Source: Candidatus Aminicenantota bacterium (lineage in GTDB: Bacteria; Acidobacteriota; Aminicenantia; Aminicenantales; Saccharicenantaceae). From it: a DNA stretch of 12,774 bases. The position numbers were made by a program, and so were the translations under genes. The stretch is taken from the NCBI GenBank assembly GCA_022867105.1, contig JALHVH010000343.1, positions 1 through 12,774 of the forward strand, in the 5' to 3' direction. The notes beneath the pieces were generated by a model that saw only the letters and a program-made list of their open reading frames with translations, ran no database searches and was not told the origin of the DNA. Shown here one piece after another: positions 7,018 through 12,774 of this stretch. Each line of letters opens with the position of its first letter. Position 1 is the first letter of the stretch.

Positions 7018-8381
7018 CCCAACACCTCGTCTATGGCTTCCTCGAAGACCTGCGCCGATTCCATGAGGGCGTCTTCGGCGATCGTGAGCGGCGGAGCTAT
7101 CTTTAGACATTCGCCGGCTATTCCGACAGGCGCGAACATCAGAAGGCCCTTGCGCACGCAGGCTGTGTTAATCGCCATGGCTGTATCCGGGTCGGGAGTC
7201 TTCGTGCCGGGCTTGACGACCTGGATACCCGCGACGAGCCCCTTGCCATGCAAACACCCAAGCCTCGCCGGGTGCTTTTTCTGGATCCTGCCCAGCCTGG
7301 GCATCAAAATTTCGCCCATCCTGGCGGCCCGTTCCGCAAGGTTCTCTTTGAGGAGGATCTTCAGATTGGCTATGGCCGCCGCCACCGGCAAGGGAGAAGC
7401 CGAGTGCGTGGACGTCATCGCGCCGGGCGGGTAGATTCCCATGATGTCGTCCCGGCCGATGACCGCCGAGATCGGCAGGGAGGAGGATATGCCTTTGCCG
7501 CAACAGATGAGGTCCGGCTTCACGCCGTAGTGCTCGAAACAGAACATCTTGCCGGTCCTGCCGAAACCCGACTGGACCTCGTCGAAGATAGTGACGATGC
7601 CGTTCTCACGGCAGAACCCTTCGAGCTGCTTCGCGTATTCGACCGGGAGGAAGTCCGGCCCCACGCCCTGGTAGCTTTCAGTCATGACTCCGGCGATCTC
7701 GTCCGGAGTGATCCCGTTCTCCTTGAGGATGGAGAGGAAGAGATTGAAGCTCGTGTCCTCGTTCTTGTAGCCGTCCGGAAACGGGACCTGCACGAAGGTG
7801 GGATCGCGGTCGACCATCCACGTCTTCTGCCTGTCCATGCCGCCCGCGAGCTGCGCGCCCATCGTGCGGCCGTGAAAGGCGTTTTGGAAGGAGACGAGGT
7901 ATTTCCGCCCGGGGCCGTATTTCTCGAGGGCATAGGTCTTGGCGAGCTTGATGCCGTTTTCGGTGGCCTCGCTACCCGTCGATAGAAGAAACACCTTGGT
8001 AGTCTCCGGGTCCGGGGCGAGCGCCCGCAGCATCCCGCAGAGCTCGGCCCTCTGCTCGTGGACGAATACGTAGCTCGCGACGAGGCCCTGGGAGATGATG
8101 CTTTTCAGGGCGTCCTTGATCTCGGGCCTGCCGTGGCCGGCGTTGGCCACCAGGACACAGCTCGACCAGTCTATCCAGCGGTTCCCCCACTTGTCATGGA
8201 TGATGAAGTCCTCGGCTTTATGCCAGACAACGGGCGGCTGACCCATCATGGACTGAGGCTCGCTCGTCCGGAGCGCCTCGAAAATGGGGATAGACTCCGG
8301 CACCGGGATCTTCGTCCTTATGGTCCTGTATTTCGTTTCGACGCGAGGCACGTCCACCGGAGTCAGATCGTAATTCGCCAT
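7014..8381 (-). CDS. Class III PLP-dependent aminotransferase (GABA/omega-amino type)
   Basis: A 455-residue fold-type I aminotransferase expected to move an amino group, often a terminal one, to or from a 2-oxo acid in the cytoplasm. The PLP lysine is K296 in ICCGKGISSSLP. D267 in IFDEVQSGFGRTG binds the pyridine nitrogen. G136-S137 in STGSEATENGIK forms the phosphate cup, and AFHGRTMGAQL (168-178) follows. Length is normal for the class. The ATG lies 4 bases after the Gfo/Idh stop with GAGG/AGGA just upstream, and the 3' end overlaps the SDR start by 4 bases. The family covers GABA, ornithine, taurine and amino-sugar substrates, including 6'-amino transfer in aminoglycoside pathways. The context of deacylase plus sugar-type dehydrogenases favours an amino sugar or amino acid derivative. 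The direction, catabolic or biosynthetic, is not settled by sequence. Confidence 0.94.
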   Translation of the reverse strand: MANYDLTPVDVPRVETKYRTIRTKIPVPESIPIFEALRTSEPQSMMGQPPVVWHKAEDFIIHDKWGNRWIDWSSCVLVANAGHGRPEIKDALKSIISQGLVASYVFVHEQRAELCGMLRALAPDPETTKVFLLSTGSEATENGIKLAKTYALEKYGPGRKYLVSFQNAFHGRTMGAQLAGGMDRQKTWMVDRDPTFVQVPFPDGYKNEDTSFNLFLSILKENGITPDEIAGVMTESYQGVGPDFLPVEYAKQLEGFCRENGIVTIFDEVQSGFGRTGKMFCFEHYGVKPDLICCGKGISSSLPISAVIGRDDIMGIYPPGAMTSTHSASPLPVAAAIANLKILLKENLAERAARMGEILMPRLGRIQKKHPARLGCLHGKGLVAGIQVVKPGTKTPDPDTAMAINTACVRKGLLMFAPVGIAGECLKIAPPLTIAEDALMESAQVFEEAIDEVLG

Positions 8382-8385
8382 GTTC

Positions 8386-9462
8386 CTACCTCAACCTGAC
8401 CACTTGGCCGGACCTTATGCTCTCATGCACGGCGACAGCGATGCGCGTGACCTCGAGCCCGTCCTCCCCGGATGCCCAACAGCCTTTGAGGCTATTCAGG
8501 CCTTTGCCGTTCTTAAGGAACGCAACGTTCCAGGCGAAGTCTTCGATGCTCTCGACGCCATAGCCGCGGAGCACCTTGCGGCCGTACGTGTCGAAGCCCT
8601 CGCGTCTGAAGTTGTTGTTGTAGGTGGCCATTCCCTCCAGGCCCAGGCAAGAGCGGGACCCCCGGTCCTGGCTGTCGCACTCGAAGACGCCCTTTGTGCC
8701 GACCACGCGTATCGCCTGGTTCACGATGGCCTCGAATCCCTTGGGAAGGACCCAGCTTGTGTCGAACGCGAAGGCGGCGCCGTTTTCGAAATCCACTTTG
8801 GCGTTGATGCAGTCGTACGTGTCGATCCCGTAATCCCGGAGCAGGGTGTTCTTGGTCCCGGTGGCATAGACGCTCCTTGCCTCCGATTTGACGATCCAGC
8901 GCGCGAGGTCGTAGAAGTGCACTCCCAGGAACCAGGCGGGAGAGGAGGCGGCCGCCCAGTGCGGGAACCACTCGCTCGGCACTTCGATGCGGTCCTCCAT
9001 GTAGACACTGCCGTAGAGGACGTCGCCGAGGTCGCCGGACCGCACGCGCCGCTCGATAGCCTGGTGATCGGGGTCGTAGCGCTTATGGAAATCGACCTGC
9101 AGTAGGACACCCGCGTCTTTAGCGGCCCGCACCATCTCGGCACAGCCCTCGACGGTCACGTCCAGAGGTTTCTCCACCAGCACGTGCATCCCCGCCCTGG
9201 CCGCCGCGACGGCGATCTCGCGGTGGAGGTGGTCGGGAGTGGCGACGCTCACCGCGTCCAGGGTCTCTTTCCCGAGCATCTCGCGAAAGTCGGTATAGAC
9301 GGGGCAGCCATGATATTGGGCCCGGAGTTCTTCCGCTCTCTTGGGGTTCGCCTCGGCGATGGCGGCAAGTTCGGCGACGCCGGTGGTACCGAGCTGGGTG
9401 AACACGTCCAGGTGCATTTGGCCGAACTTCCCCGCTCCCACGACGGCGATTCTAACGGACAT
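8386..9462 (-). CDS. Gfo/Idh/MocA family NAD(P)-dependent sugar or inositol dehydrogenase
   Basis: A 358-residue cytoplasmic oxidoreductase of the glucose-fructose oxidoreductase / inositol dehydrogenase family, which oxidises a ring hydroxyl of a sugar, sugar acid or cyclitol. The N-terminal Rossmann domain has GAGKFG (9-14), then ATPDHLH (74-80) and the family EKP motif (97-99). The C-terminal alpha/beta domain includes GVHFYD (180-185), where H182 and D185 fit the catalytic GxHxxD pattern. An excellent AGGAGG Shine-Dalgarno lies 8 bases before the ATG, inside the end of the M20 gene, and only 1 base separates the two genes. Pairing of such dehydrogenases with a PLP aminotransferase occurs in kanosamine and scyllo-inosamine pathways, although there the aminotransferase is of another class. 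The substrate is not recognisable from sequence. Confidence 0.93.
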   Translation of the reverse strand: MSVRIAVVGAGKFGQMHLDVFTQLGTTGVAELAAIAEANPKRAEELRAQYHGCPVYTDFREMLGKETLDAVSVATPDHLHREIAVAAARAGMHVLVEKPLDVTVEGCAEMVRAAKDAGVLLQVDFHKRYDPDHQAIERRVRSGDLGDVLYGSVYMEDRIEVPSEWFPHWAAASSPAWFLGVHFYDLARWIVKSEARSVYATGTKNTLLRDYGIDTYDCINAKVDFENGAAFAFDTSWVLPKGFEAIVNQAIRVVGTKGVFECDSQDRGSRSCLGLEGMATYNNNFRREGFDTYGRKVLRGYGVESIEDFAWNVAFLKNGKGLNSLKGCWASGEDGLEVTRIAVAVHESIRSGQVVRLR

Positions 9463-9463
9463 C

Positions 9464-10720
9464 TTATGCCTCCTGCTCCGACTCCTCGACGCCGCACCAA
9501 TCGACGAGAAACTTCACGAGCACCTCGGCGGCGCGGAGAATGTCCCCCATTCTTATTTGCTCGTCCGGCGAGTGGGCGTGGCCCAGGTCTCCCGGGCCGA
9601 AGACGATCGTCGGCATCCGTCCCCTGTGATAAAACAGCCGCCCGTCGCAGGAAGCCACCCAGCCCTTGAGTTCTTGGTGGCCCAACACCGATTCGGCGGC
9701 CCGATGAAAACACCTGACGGCGGGATGCTCGATAGGGGTCTCGAAGGCCTCGTTATGGAGCCGCGCAAACTCAAAGCTATGATGCTCCCGCGCCCAGGGA
9801 GTGGCCTTGGACTCTATCAGGGCGCTTATCTCTTCCCGGATCCGCCTGATATTGCGATTCGGAAGAAACGCTATGCCGCCCTCGACGAGGCATTCGCCGG
9901 GGACCGTCGAGGGCCAGTCGCCGCCCCGGATCTCGCCGACGTTCACGACGACCGGGCTGGGATCGTCGGGAAACAGCGGATGGCCCTTCGACGCGTCCCT
10001 GAGAAACGTCTCGTAGTCTTTGAGGACAGAAACCAGGCCCAGCATTTCATCGACGGCGTTCACGCCCTCCCGGTATCGGCCCATGTGGACCGATCTGCCG
10101 GTCACAACGAGCTTGAACCAGACGGCGCCTCGGTTCGCGGGACAGACGCCCAGGCCGGTCGGCTCGAGCACGACCGCGGCGTCCGCTCGATTTCCCCGGA
10201 TGATGGTCGAAAGAGAACCATTGCCGCCGGCCTCTTCTTCGATCACGAACTGCGCCTGCACGTCTCCCTTGAGTCGGATGCCGAGTTCCTTGAGAGCGGA
10301 AAGCGCGAGCATTATCGTCACGACCTGGCCCTTGGCGTCGCACGCGCCTCGACCGTGGACGACACCATGTTCGCATCTCGCGTCGAACAGCTTATCAGGG
10401 CCGGGGACAACGTCGGTATGCGAGTTGACGAGGGCGCTTCTTCCGCTGCCCGAACCGGGCAGGTTCACCAAGACGTTCGGCCTCCCCCGATAGCTCTCGT
10501 GACCGGGGACCGTCGTGTAGTCGCGGTCGCTCACGATGTCCTCGTCGACAGGGGCAAGCTCGGCGGGGAATCCGGCGCTTGTGAGAAGGCCGTGCACGTG
10601 CTCCTGCACGTCACGCTCCGCGCCGGTCGTGCTGCGGAAGGCTATCAGCCGGCAAAGGAGGTCCCGCGCCCACTCTCCGCGCGATCGGATGTAAGACGAA
10701 GACTCTTCCTCAAATCCCAT
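9464..10720 (-). CDS. M20 family deacylase/peptidase (ArgE/DapE type)
   Basis: A 418-residue di-zinc hydrolase that removes an N-acyl group or cleaves a dipeptide-like amide in the cytoplasm. Numbered from the ATG at 10720, the metal site is H101 (NSHTDVV, with D103), D128 (GRGACDAKG), E162-E163 (IEEEAGGNG, base then ligand), E186 (LEPTG) and H383 (GHAHSPDEQ). The lid/dimerisation domain starts near RGAVWFKLVVTG (about 197-208). An upstream in-frame ATG at 10756 would add 12 residues, but it directly follows the -10 box of the apparent promoter and so is probably not transcribed. The 10720 ATG has AAAGGAG (10737-10731) at a 10-base spacing. This is the first gene of the six-gene operon. Acetylornithine, succinyl-diaminopimelate or N-acyl amino sugar acid are all possible substrates, and the operon context argues against arginine or lysine synthesis. 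Confidence 0.9.
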   Translation of the reverse strand: MGFEEESSSYIRSRGEWARDLLCRLIAFRSTTGAERDVQEHVHGLLTSAGFPAELAPVDEDIVSDRDYTTVPGHESYRGRPNVLVNLPGSGSGRSALVNSHTDVVPGPDKLFDARCEHGVVHGRGACDAKGQVVTIMLALSALKELGIRLKGDVQAQFVIEEEAGGNGSLSTIIRGNRADAAVVLEPTGLGVCPANRGAVWFKLVVTGRSVHMGRYREGVNAVDEMLGLVSVLKDYETFLRDASKGHPLFPDDPSPVVVNVGEIRGGDWPSTVPGECLVEGGIAFLPNRNIRRIREEISALIESKATPWAREHHSFEFARLHNEAFETPIEHPAVRCFHRAAESVLGHQELKGWVASCDGRLFYHRGRMPTIVFGPGDLGHAHSPDEQIRMGDILRAAEVLVKFLVDWCGVEESEQEA

Positions 10721-10761
10721 CGCCGGCCGACTCCTTTCCGCGCGCGTCACGCCCATACTCT
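10713..10761. repeat. Copy A of a ~50-base direct repeat, over the M20 leader and start codon
   Basis: This segment runs from inside the -10 box through the Shine-Dalgarno to the second codon of the M20 gene. It matches 12546-12595 at 46 of 49 aligned bases, with three transitions and one single-base indel. Both copies are in the same orientation, and similarity stops sharply on both sides. A shared functional leader, a dispersed intergenic repeat or a segmental duplication could explain it. Confidence 0.9.
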
Positions 10762-10786
10762 AGACGGAGCCCGCCCGCCTTGTCAA
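10757..10786 (-). promoter_or_regulatory. Sigma-70-like promoter of the six-gene operon
   Basis: The minus strand shows a perfect TTGACA -35 box (10786-10781), an 18-base spacer and TAGAGT as the -10 box (10762-10757, four of six matches). Transcription would begin near 10750 with a leader of about 30 bases before the ATG at 10720. No other good promoter is seen within the tightly packed operon. Confidence 0.6.
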
Positions 10787-10806
10787 CCCGATTCGCGGCC
10801 CCCCTC

Positions 10807-10818
10807 CGATCACGATCG
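10807..10818. promoter_or_regulatory. Possible operator palindrome CGATC-AC-GATCG
   Basis: A 12-base near-palindrome with five-base arms lies about 20 bases upstream of the -35 box of the operon promoter. The size would suit a regulator of the LacI or GntR kind, but no regulator gene is in the window and a palindrome this short can occur by chance. Confidence 0.22.
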
Positions 10819-10827
10819 CCCGGCAAC

Positions 10828-10926
10828 AAATTGGGGACACCCTATCCATTTCCGAATAAAAAATCGAAGCCCATTTCCCCATGAAAAACCCGGTCATTCG
10901 GTAATTGGCATGGTGTCTCCGATTTT
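10828..10926. repeat. Imperfect inverted-repeat element (REP/MITE-like) with GGGGACACC/GGAGACACC arms
   Basis: The left arm at 10828-10857 (AAATTGGGGACACC, then on to CCGAAT) pairs with the reverse complement of 10896-10926 (AAAATCGGAGACACC, then on to CCGAAT). About 23 of 30 positions agree. The interior of 38 bases is A-rich and has no gene. Terminal TTGGGGACACC palindromes are a pattern I recall near REP-associated (Y1) tyrosine transposases, which suggests a short non-autonomous mobile or REP-like element. No transposase is in the window. Confidence 0.55.
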
Positions 10927-10953
10927 GTAAATTTGCCCCGGTTCGTGTAAAAT
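10925..10953 (+). promoter_or_regulatory. Possible sigma-70 promoter of the M64 peptidase gene
   Basis: TTGTAA (10925-10930), a 17-base spacer and TAAAAT (10948-10953) lie ahead of the M64 gene and would give a leader of about 100 bases. The -35 box overlaps the right edge of the inverted-repeat element, so that element may have supplied part of the promoter. Confidence 0.4.
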
Positions 10954-11062
10954 GAGGACCGGCATGGACGCCCGGCAGAGGAACATGAAAATCGCGGTTC
11001 CTCAGCCTCAACGCGACCATGCGGCTGTCTCTGTATGGAAGGGAACGATAAAGGAGAAAAAA

Positions 11063-12535
11063 ATGAAGAGGCTATGTCTCCTGCTTGTCTTCATCCTCAC
11101 GTCGGCGCCGGCGTCTTTCGCGCAAGGGCCGGGGACGTTCGATCAATATTTTATCGATCAAACCCTGCGCGTGGATTATGATCATTTCGGCAGCGCGACC
11201 GAAGAAACGGCCGCGCTCGATCGGGTCCTTATCCAGGGGATCTGGGCGGGAAGCAAGAATCACCTCATCGACGGGTTCGACAACGGCCGCTTCTGCGTCA
11301 AGGTGTATGACCTGGCTTCCGGAACGCTCATCTTTTCCAGGGGCTTCGACGCCTATTTCGGCGAATACCAGACCACGAAGGCGGCGCTCGAAGGAATCGA
11401 GAAAGTCTATCACGAATCGGCGCTCATTCCCTGTCCCAAGAACAAAATCAAGTTCGCGTTGGAATCCCGCGACCGCCAAAACGCTCTTCATCCGGTCTTC
11501 TCCTGCGAAATCGACCCGCGCTCGATCACAGTTCTCAGGAAACCCTTGAGCGCCGGCGTCAAAGTCTTCGACCTGCTGAAAAACGGCGACCCGCATCAAA
11601 GGACGGACGTGGCTTTCATTGCCGAAGGCTATACGGCCCAAGAAGAATCCAAGCTTCGATCGGACCTGGACCGAGTCGTCCGCGCGTTCTTCAGCCAGGA
11701 GCCGTTCAAGAGCATGAAGGACAAGTTCAACATCACCGGTGTATGGAAGCCTTCCGATGAGAGCGGATGCGATGAACCCGGCTACGGCCGCTATAAAAAC
11801 ACGGCCGTCAACGCCACGTTCGATTCTCTTGGCTCGGACCGCTATATCCTGACCGAGGACAACGAGAGCTTGTGCGACATCGCCGCCCACGTGCCCTATG
11901 ACGCTCTGGCCGTCATGATCAATCATGGTCGCTACGGCGGCGGGGGCATTTATCATATGTACTGCACGTTCACCGTCGATAGTCCGTGGTTTGAATACCT
12001 CCTCCTCCATGAGTTCGGACATTCCTTCGCCGGCCTGGCCGACGAATACTACACTTCGGACGTTGCCTATAACGAGTTCTATCCGAAGAACATCGAGCCG
12101 CTCGAAGCCAACATCACGGCCCTTCTCGACCCCAAGAATCTGAAATGGAAAAGCTTGGCCACGCCGGGCATCGAGGTCCCGACGCCGTGGGAGAAGGACG
12201 AGTTCGACAAGAAAGATCTCGCCTACCAGAAAGCCCGCCGGGAGATGAACGAGAAGATCGCGAAGATGAAGCGAAGCGGAGCGCCTCCGGCCGACGTTGC
12301 CAAGGCGGAAGACGAGGCCGAGCGCATGTCACGTGAACAGTCGCAATGGGTCGATCGATTCCTGGCCCAAAGCCGATACGCCGGCAAAGTCGGAGCTTTC
12401 GAGGGCGCCGGCTACGCGGCGAAAGGCTTTTTCCGTCCCGCCGCGGACTGCTTGATGTTCACCAAGGGCTTGAAGCCGTACTGCAAGGTCTGCGAGGCCG
12501 CCGTCCGCCGTCGGATCGAGTTTACCGCGGAATAA
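11063..12535 (+). CDS. Secreted M64 family zinc metallopeptidase (IgA-peptidase M64-like)
   Basis: A 490-residue exported metallopeptidase. Residues 1-20 form a Sec signal (MKRLCLLLVFIL, cut near SFA-Q). An M64 N-terminal beta domain covers about 25-155, and the catalytic domain runs from about 180 (DVAFIAEGYT) to the end. The zinc motif is H316-E317-F-G-H320 followed by GLADEYY, so D327 is the likely third ligand. YGGGGIYHMY and the C-terminal EGAGY...RPAADCLMF...YCKVC block are also typical. About 64 charged, helix-prone residues (377-440) separate the zinc motif from that block and may form a coiled coil. The start at 11063 is chosen because AAGGAG lies 6 bases upstream and the signal peptide begins there. 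The frame is open 37 codons further but lacks those features. Family members degrade host or dietary proteins in some bacteria; here general proteolysis is as far as inference goes. Confidence 0.93.
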   Translation: MKRLCLLLVFILTSAPASFAQGPGTFDQYFIDQTLRVDYDHFGSATEETAALDRVLIQGIWAGSKNHLIDGFDNGRFCVKVYDLASGTLIFSRGFDAYFGEYQTTKAALEGIEKVYHESALIPCPKNKIKFALESRDRQNALHPVFSCEIDPRSITVLRKPLSAGVKVFDLLKNGDPHQRTDVAFIAEGYTAQEESKLRSDLDRVVRAFFSQEPFKSMKDKFNITGVWKPSDESGCDEPGYGRYKNTAVNATFDSLGSDRYILTEDNESLCDIAAHVPYDALAVMINHGRYGGGGIYHMYCTFTVDSPWFEYLLLHEFGHSFAGLADEYYTSDVAYNEFYPKNIEPLEANITALLDPKNLKWKSLATPGIEVPTPWEKDEFDKKDLAYQKARREMNEKIAKMKRSGAPPADVAKAEDEAERMSREQSQWVDRFLAQSRYAGKVGAFEGAGYAAKGFFRPAADCLMFTKGLKPYCKVCEAAVRRRIEFTAE

Positions 12536-12545
12536 TAGGGCCTGC

Positions 12546-12595
12546 AATCCCATCGCCCGGCCGGCTCCTTTCCACGCACGTCACGCCCATACTCT
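12546..12595. repeat. Copy B of the ~50-base direct repeat, downstream of the M64 gene
   Basis: A near copy of 10713-10761. It keeps the minus-strand AAAGGAG (12571-12565) and ATG (12553), but the -10 equivalent is altered to CAGAGT and no TTGACA lies upstream. The minus frame that follows its ATG runs antisense to the 3' end of the M64 gene and does not resemble the M20 protein, so this copy probably drives no gene. Confidence 0.9.
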
Positions 12596-12661
12596 GGGAT
12601 GAAAACATGATCCGATTTCAAACAAGCTCGCTTTCGCCTGCATCGTTTCTCATCCTCTTTT

Positions 12662-12774
12662 CTAAAAACGCGGGAAAAAGCGGGGGACCTGGCCCATATA
12701 CCGGCGGTATGTCGGTATTCGCTGCACCAGATCGATTTCCTCCAGGTGGGCCTGGACGAAGACAAAACCCCAGC
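12662..12774 (-). CDS. C-terminal fragment of an unknown protein, possibly ICMT/PEMT-like methyltransferase
   Basis: A reading frame enters from the right edge and ends at a TAG (12664-12662), leaving 36 residues. They contain HLEEIDLVQ, then TYRRY, then VPRFFPRF at the very end. The pattern of acidic EE, a Y-x2-Y pair and a terminal V-P-R-F-x-P-R recalls the cytoplasmic tail of isoprenylcysteine carboxyl methyltransferase / phospholipid methyltransferase-like membrane proteins. The fragment is too short for a firm call. It converges with the M64 gene, and if the M64 segment were absent it would read directly towards the M20 operon. Confidence 0.5.
   Translation of the reverse strand, partial: WGFVFVQAHLEEIDLVQRIPTYRRYMGQVPRFFPRF

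Noticed and set aside
7018..7110. Longer start for the SDR
   Set aside because: The extension lies inside the aminotransferase gene and is Arg-rich. The ATGA overlap with GAGGTG upstream gives a normal SDR N-terminus.
9341..10930. 529-codon plus-strand open frame
   Set aside because: It lies antisense to the well-supported M20 gene and has no recognisable domain or ribosome binding site. Long antisense frames are expected in GC-rich coding DNA.
10952..11062. N-terminal extension of the M64 peptidase
   Set aside because: The extra 37 residues precede a clear signal peptide, and the ATG at 11063 has its own AAGGAG. The upstream ATG overlaps the predicted -10 box.
12329..12553. Minus-strand frame starting at the ATG of repeat copy B
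   Set aside because: It has a Shine-Dalgarno inherited from the repeat, but it is antisense to the conserved M64 C-terminus, shows no similarity to M20 and has no promoter.
12604..12661. Possible terminator hairpin between the convergent genes
   Set aside because: CAGGC/GCTTG can form only five pairs including a wobble, with a short T run. This is too weak to call.

Overview
The window is GC-rich, gene-dense bacterial DNA with no rRNA, tRNA, CRISPR array or complete transposase that I can see. Several products carry Sec signal peptides, and one carries a lipoprotein signal with no Asp after the Cys. This suggests a diderm bacterium that exports many hydrolases. The mix of M28B, M64 and alpha-amino-ester-hydrolase-like enzymes with tight Shine-Dalgarno-led operons recalls Acidobacteriota or Aminicenantes-like heterotrophs. 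That placement is a guess from style, not a taxonomic call.

Layout, left to right. Eight genes read leftwards (minus strand). At the left edge is a truncated glutamate-carboxypeptidase-II-like M28B peptidase (1-1721). It follows a secreted S15/CocE-type serine hydrolase (1751-3757) whose catalytic triad and carboxylate cluster match alpha-amino ester hydrolases. After a 154-base gap comes a six-gene operon, transcribed from about 10750 down to 3912. In order of transcription it encodes an M20 ArgE/DapE-type deacylase, a Gfo/Idh/MocA dehydrogenase, a class III aminotransferase, a D-mannonate-oxidoreductase-type SDR, a zinc MDR alcohol dehydrogenase and a GHL10-like glycosidase-fold lipoprotein. 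Spacings are 1, 4, -4 (ATGA overlap), 7 and 18 bases. A TTGACA-18-TAGAGT promoter lies just upstream and fixes the M20 start at 10720.

Right of the operon, a secreted M64 metallopeptidase gene (11063-12535) is divergently transcribed. The space between them holds an imperfect inverted-repeat element (10828-10926). A convergent C-terminal gene fragment (12662-12774), possibly an isoprenylcysteine/phospholipid methyltransferase-like membrane enzyme, closes the window.

How the genes may work together: the exported peptidases and the amino ester/peptide hydrolase would break down external peptides. The six-gene operon looks like a catabolic module for an N-acylated amino sugar or amino sugar acid: a surface glycosidase-like protein, a deacylase, an aminotransferase and three NAD(P)-type dehydrogenases, one of them of hexuronate type. 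The substrate is not determined by the sequence. The most unexpected structure is a roughly 50-base direct repeat with 46 of 49 aligned bases identical. It covers the M20 leader, Shine-Dalgarno and start codon, and recurs in the same orientation downstream of the M64 gene, so the M64 segment is bracketed by the two copies.
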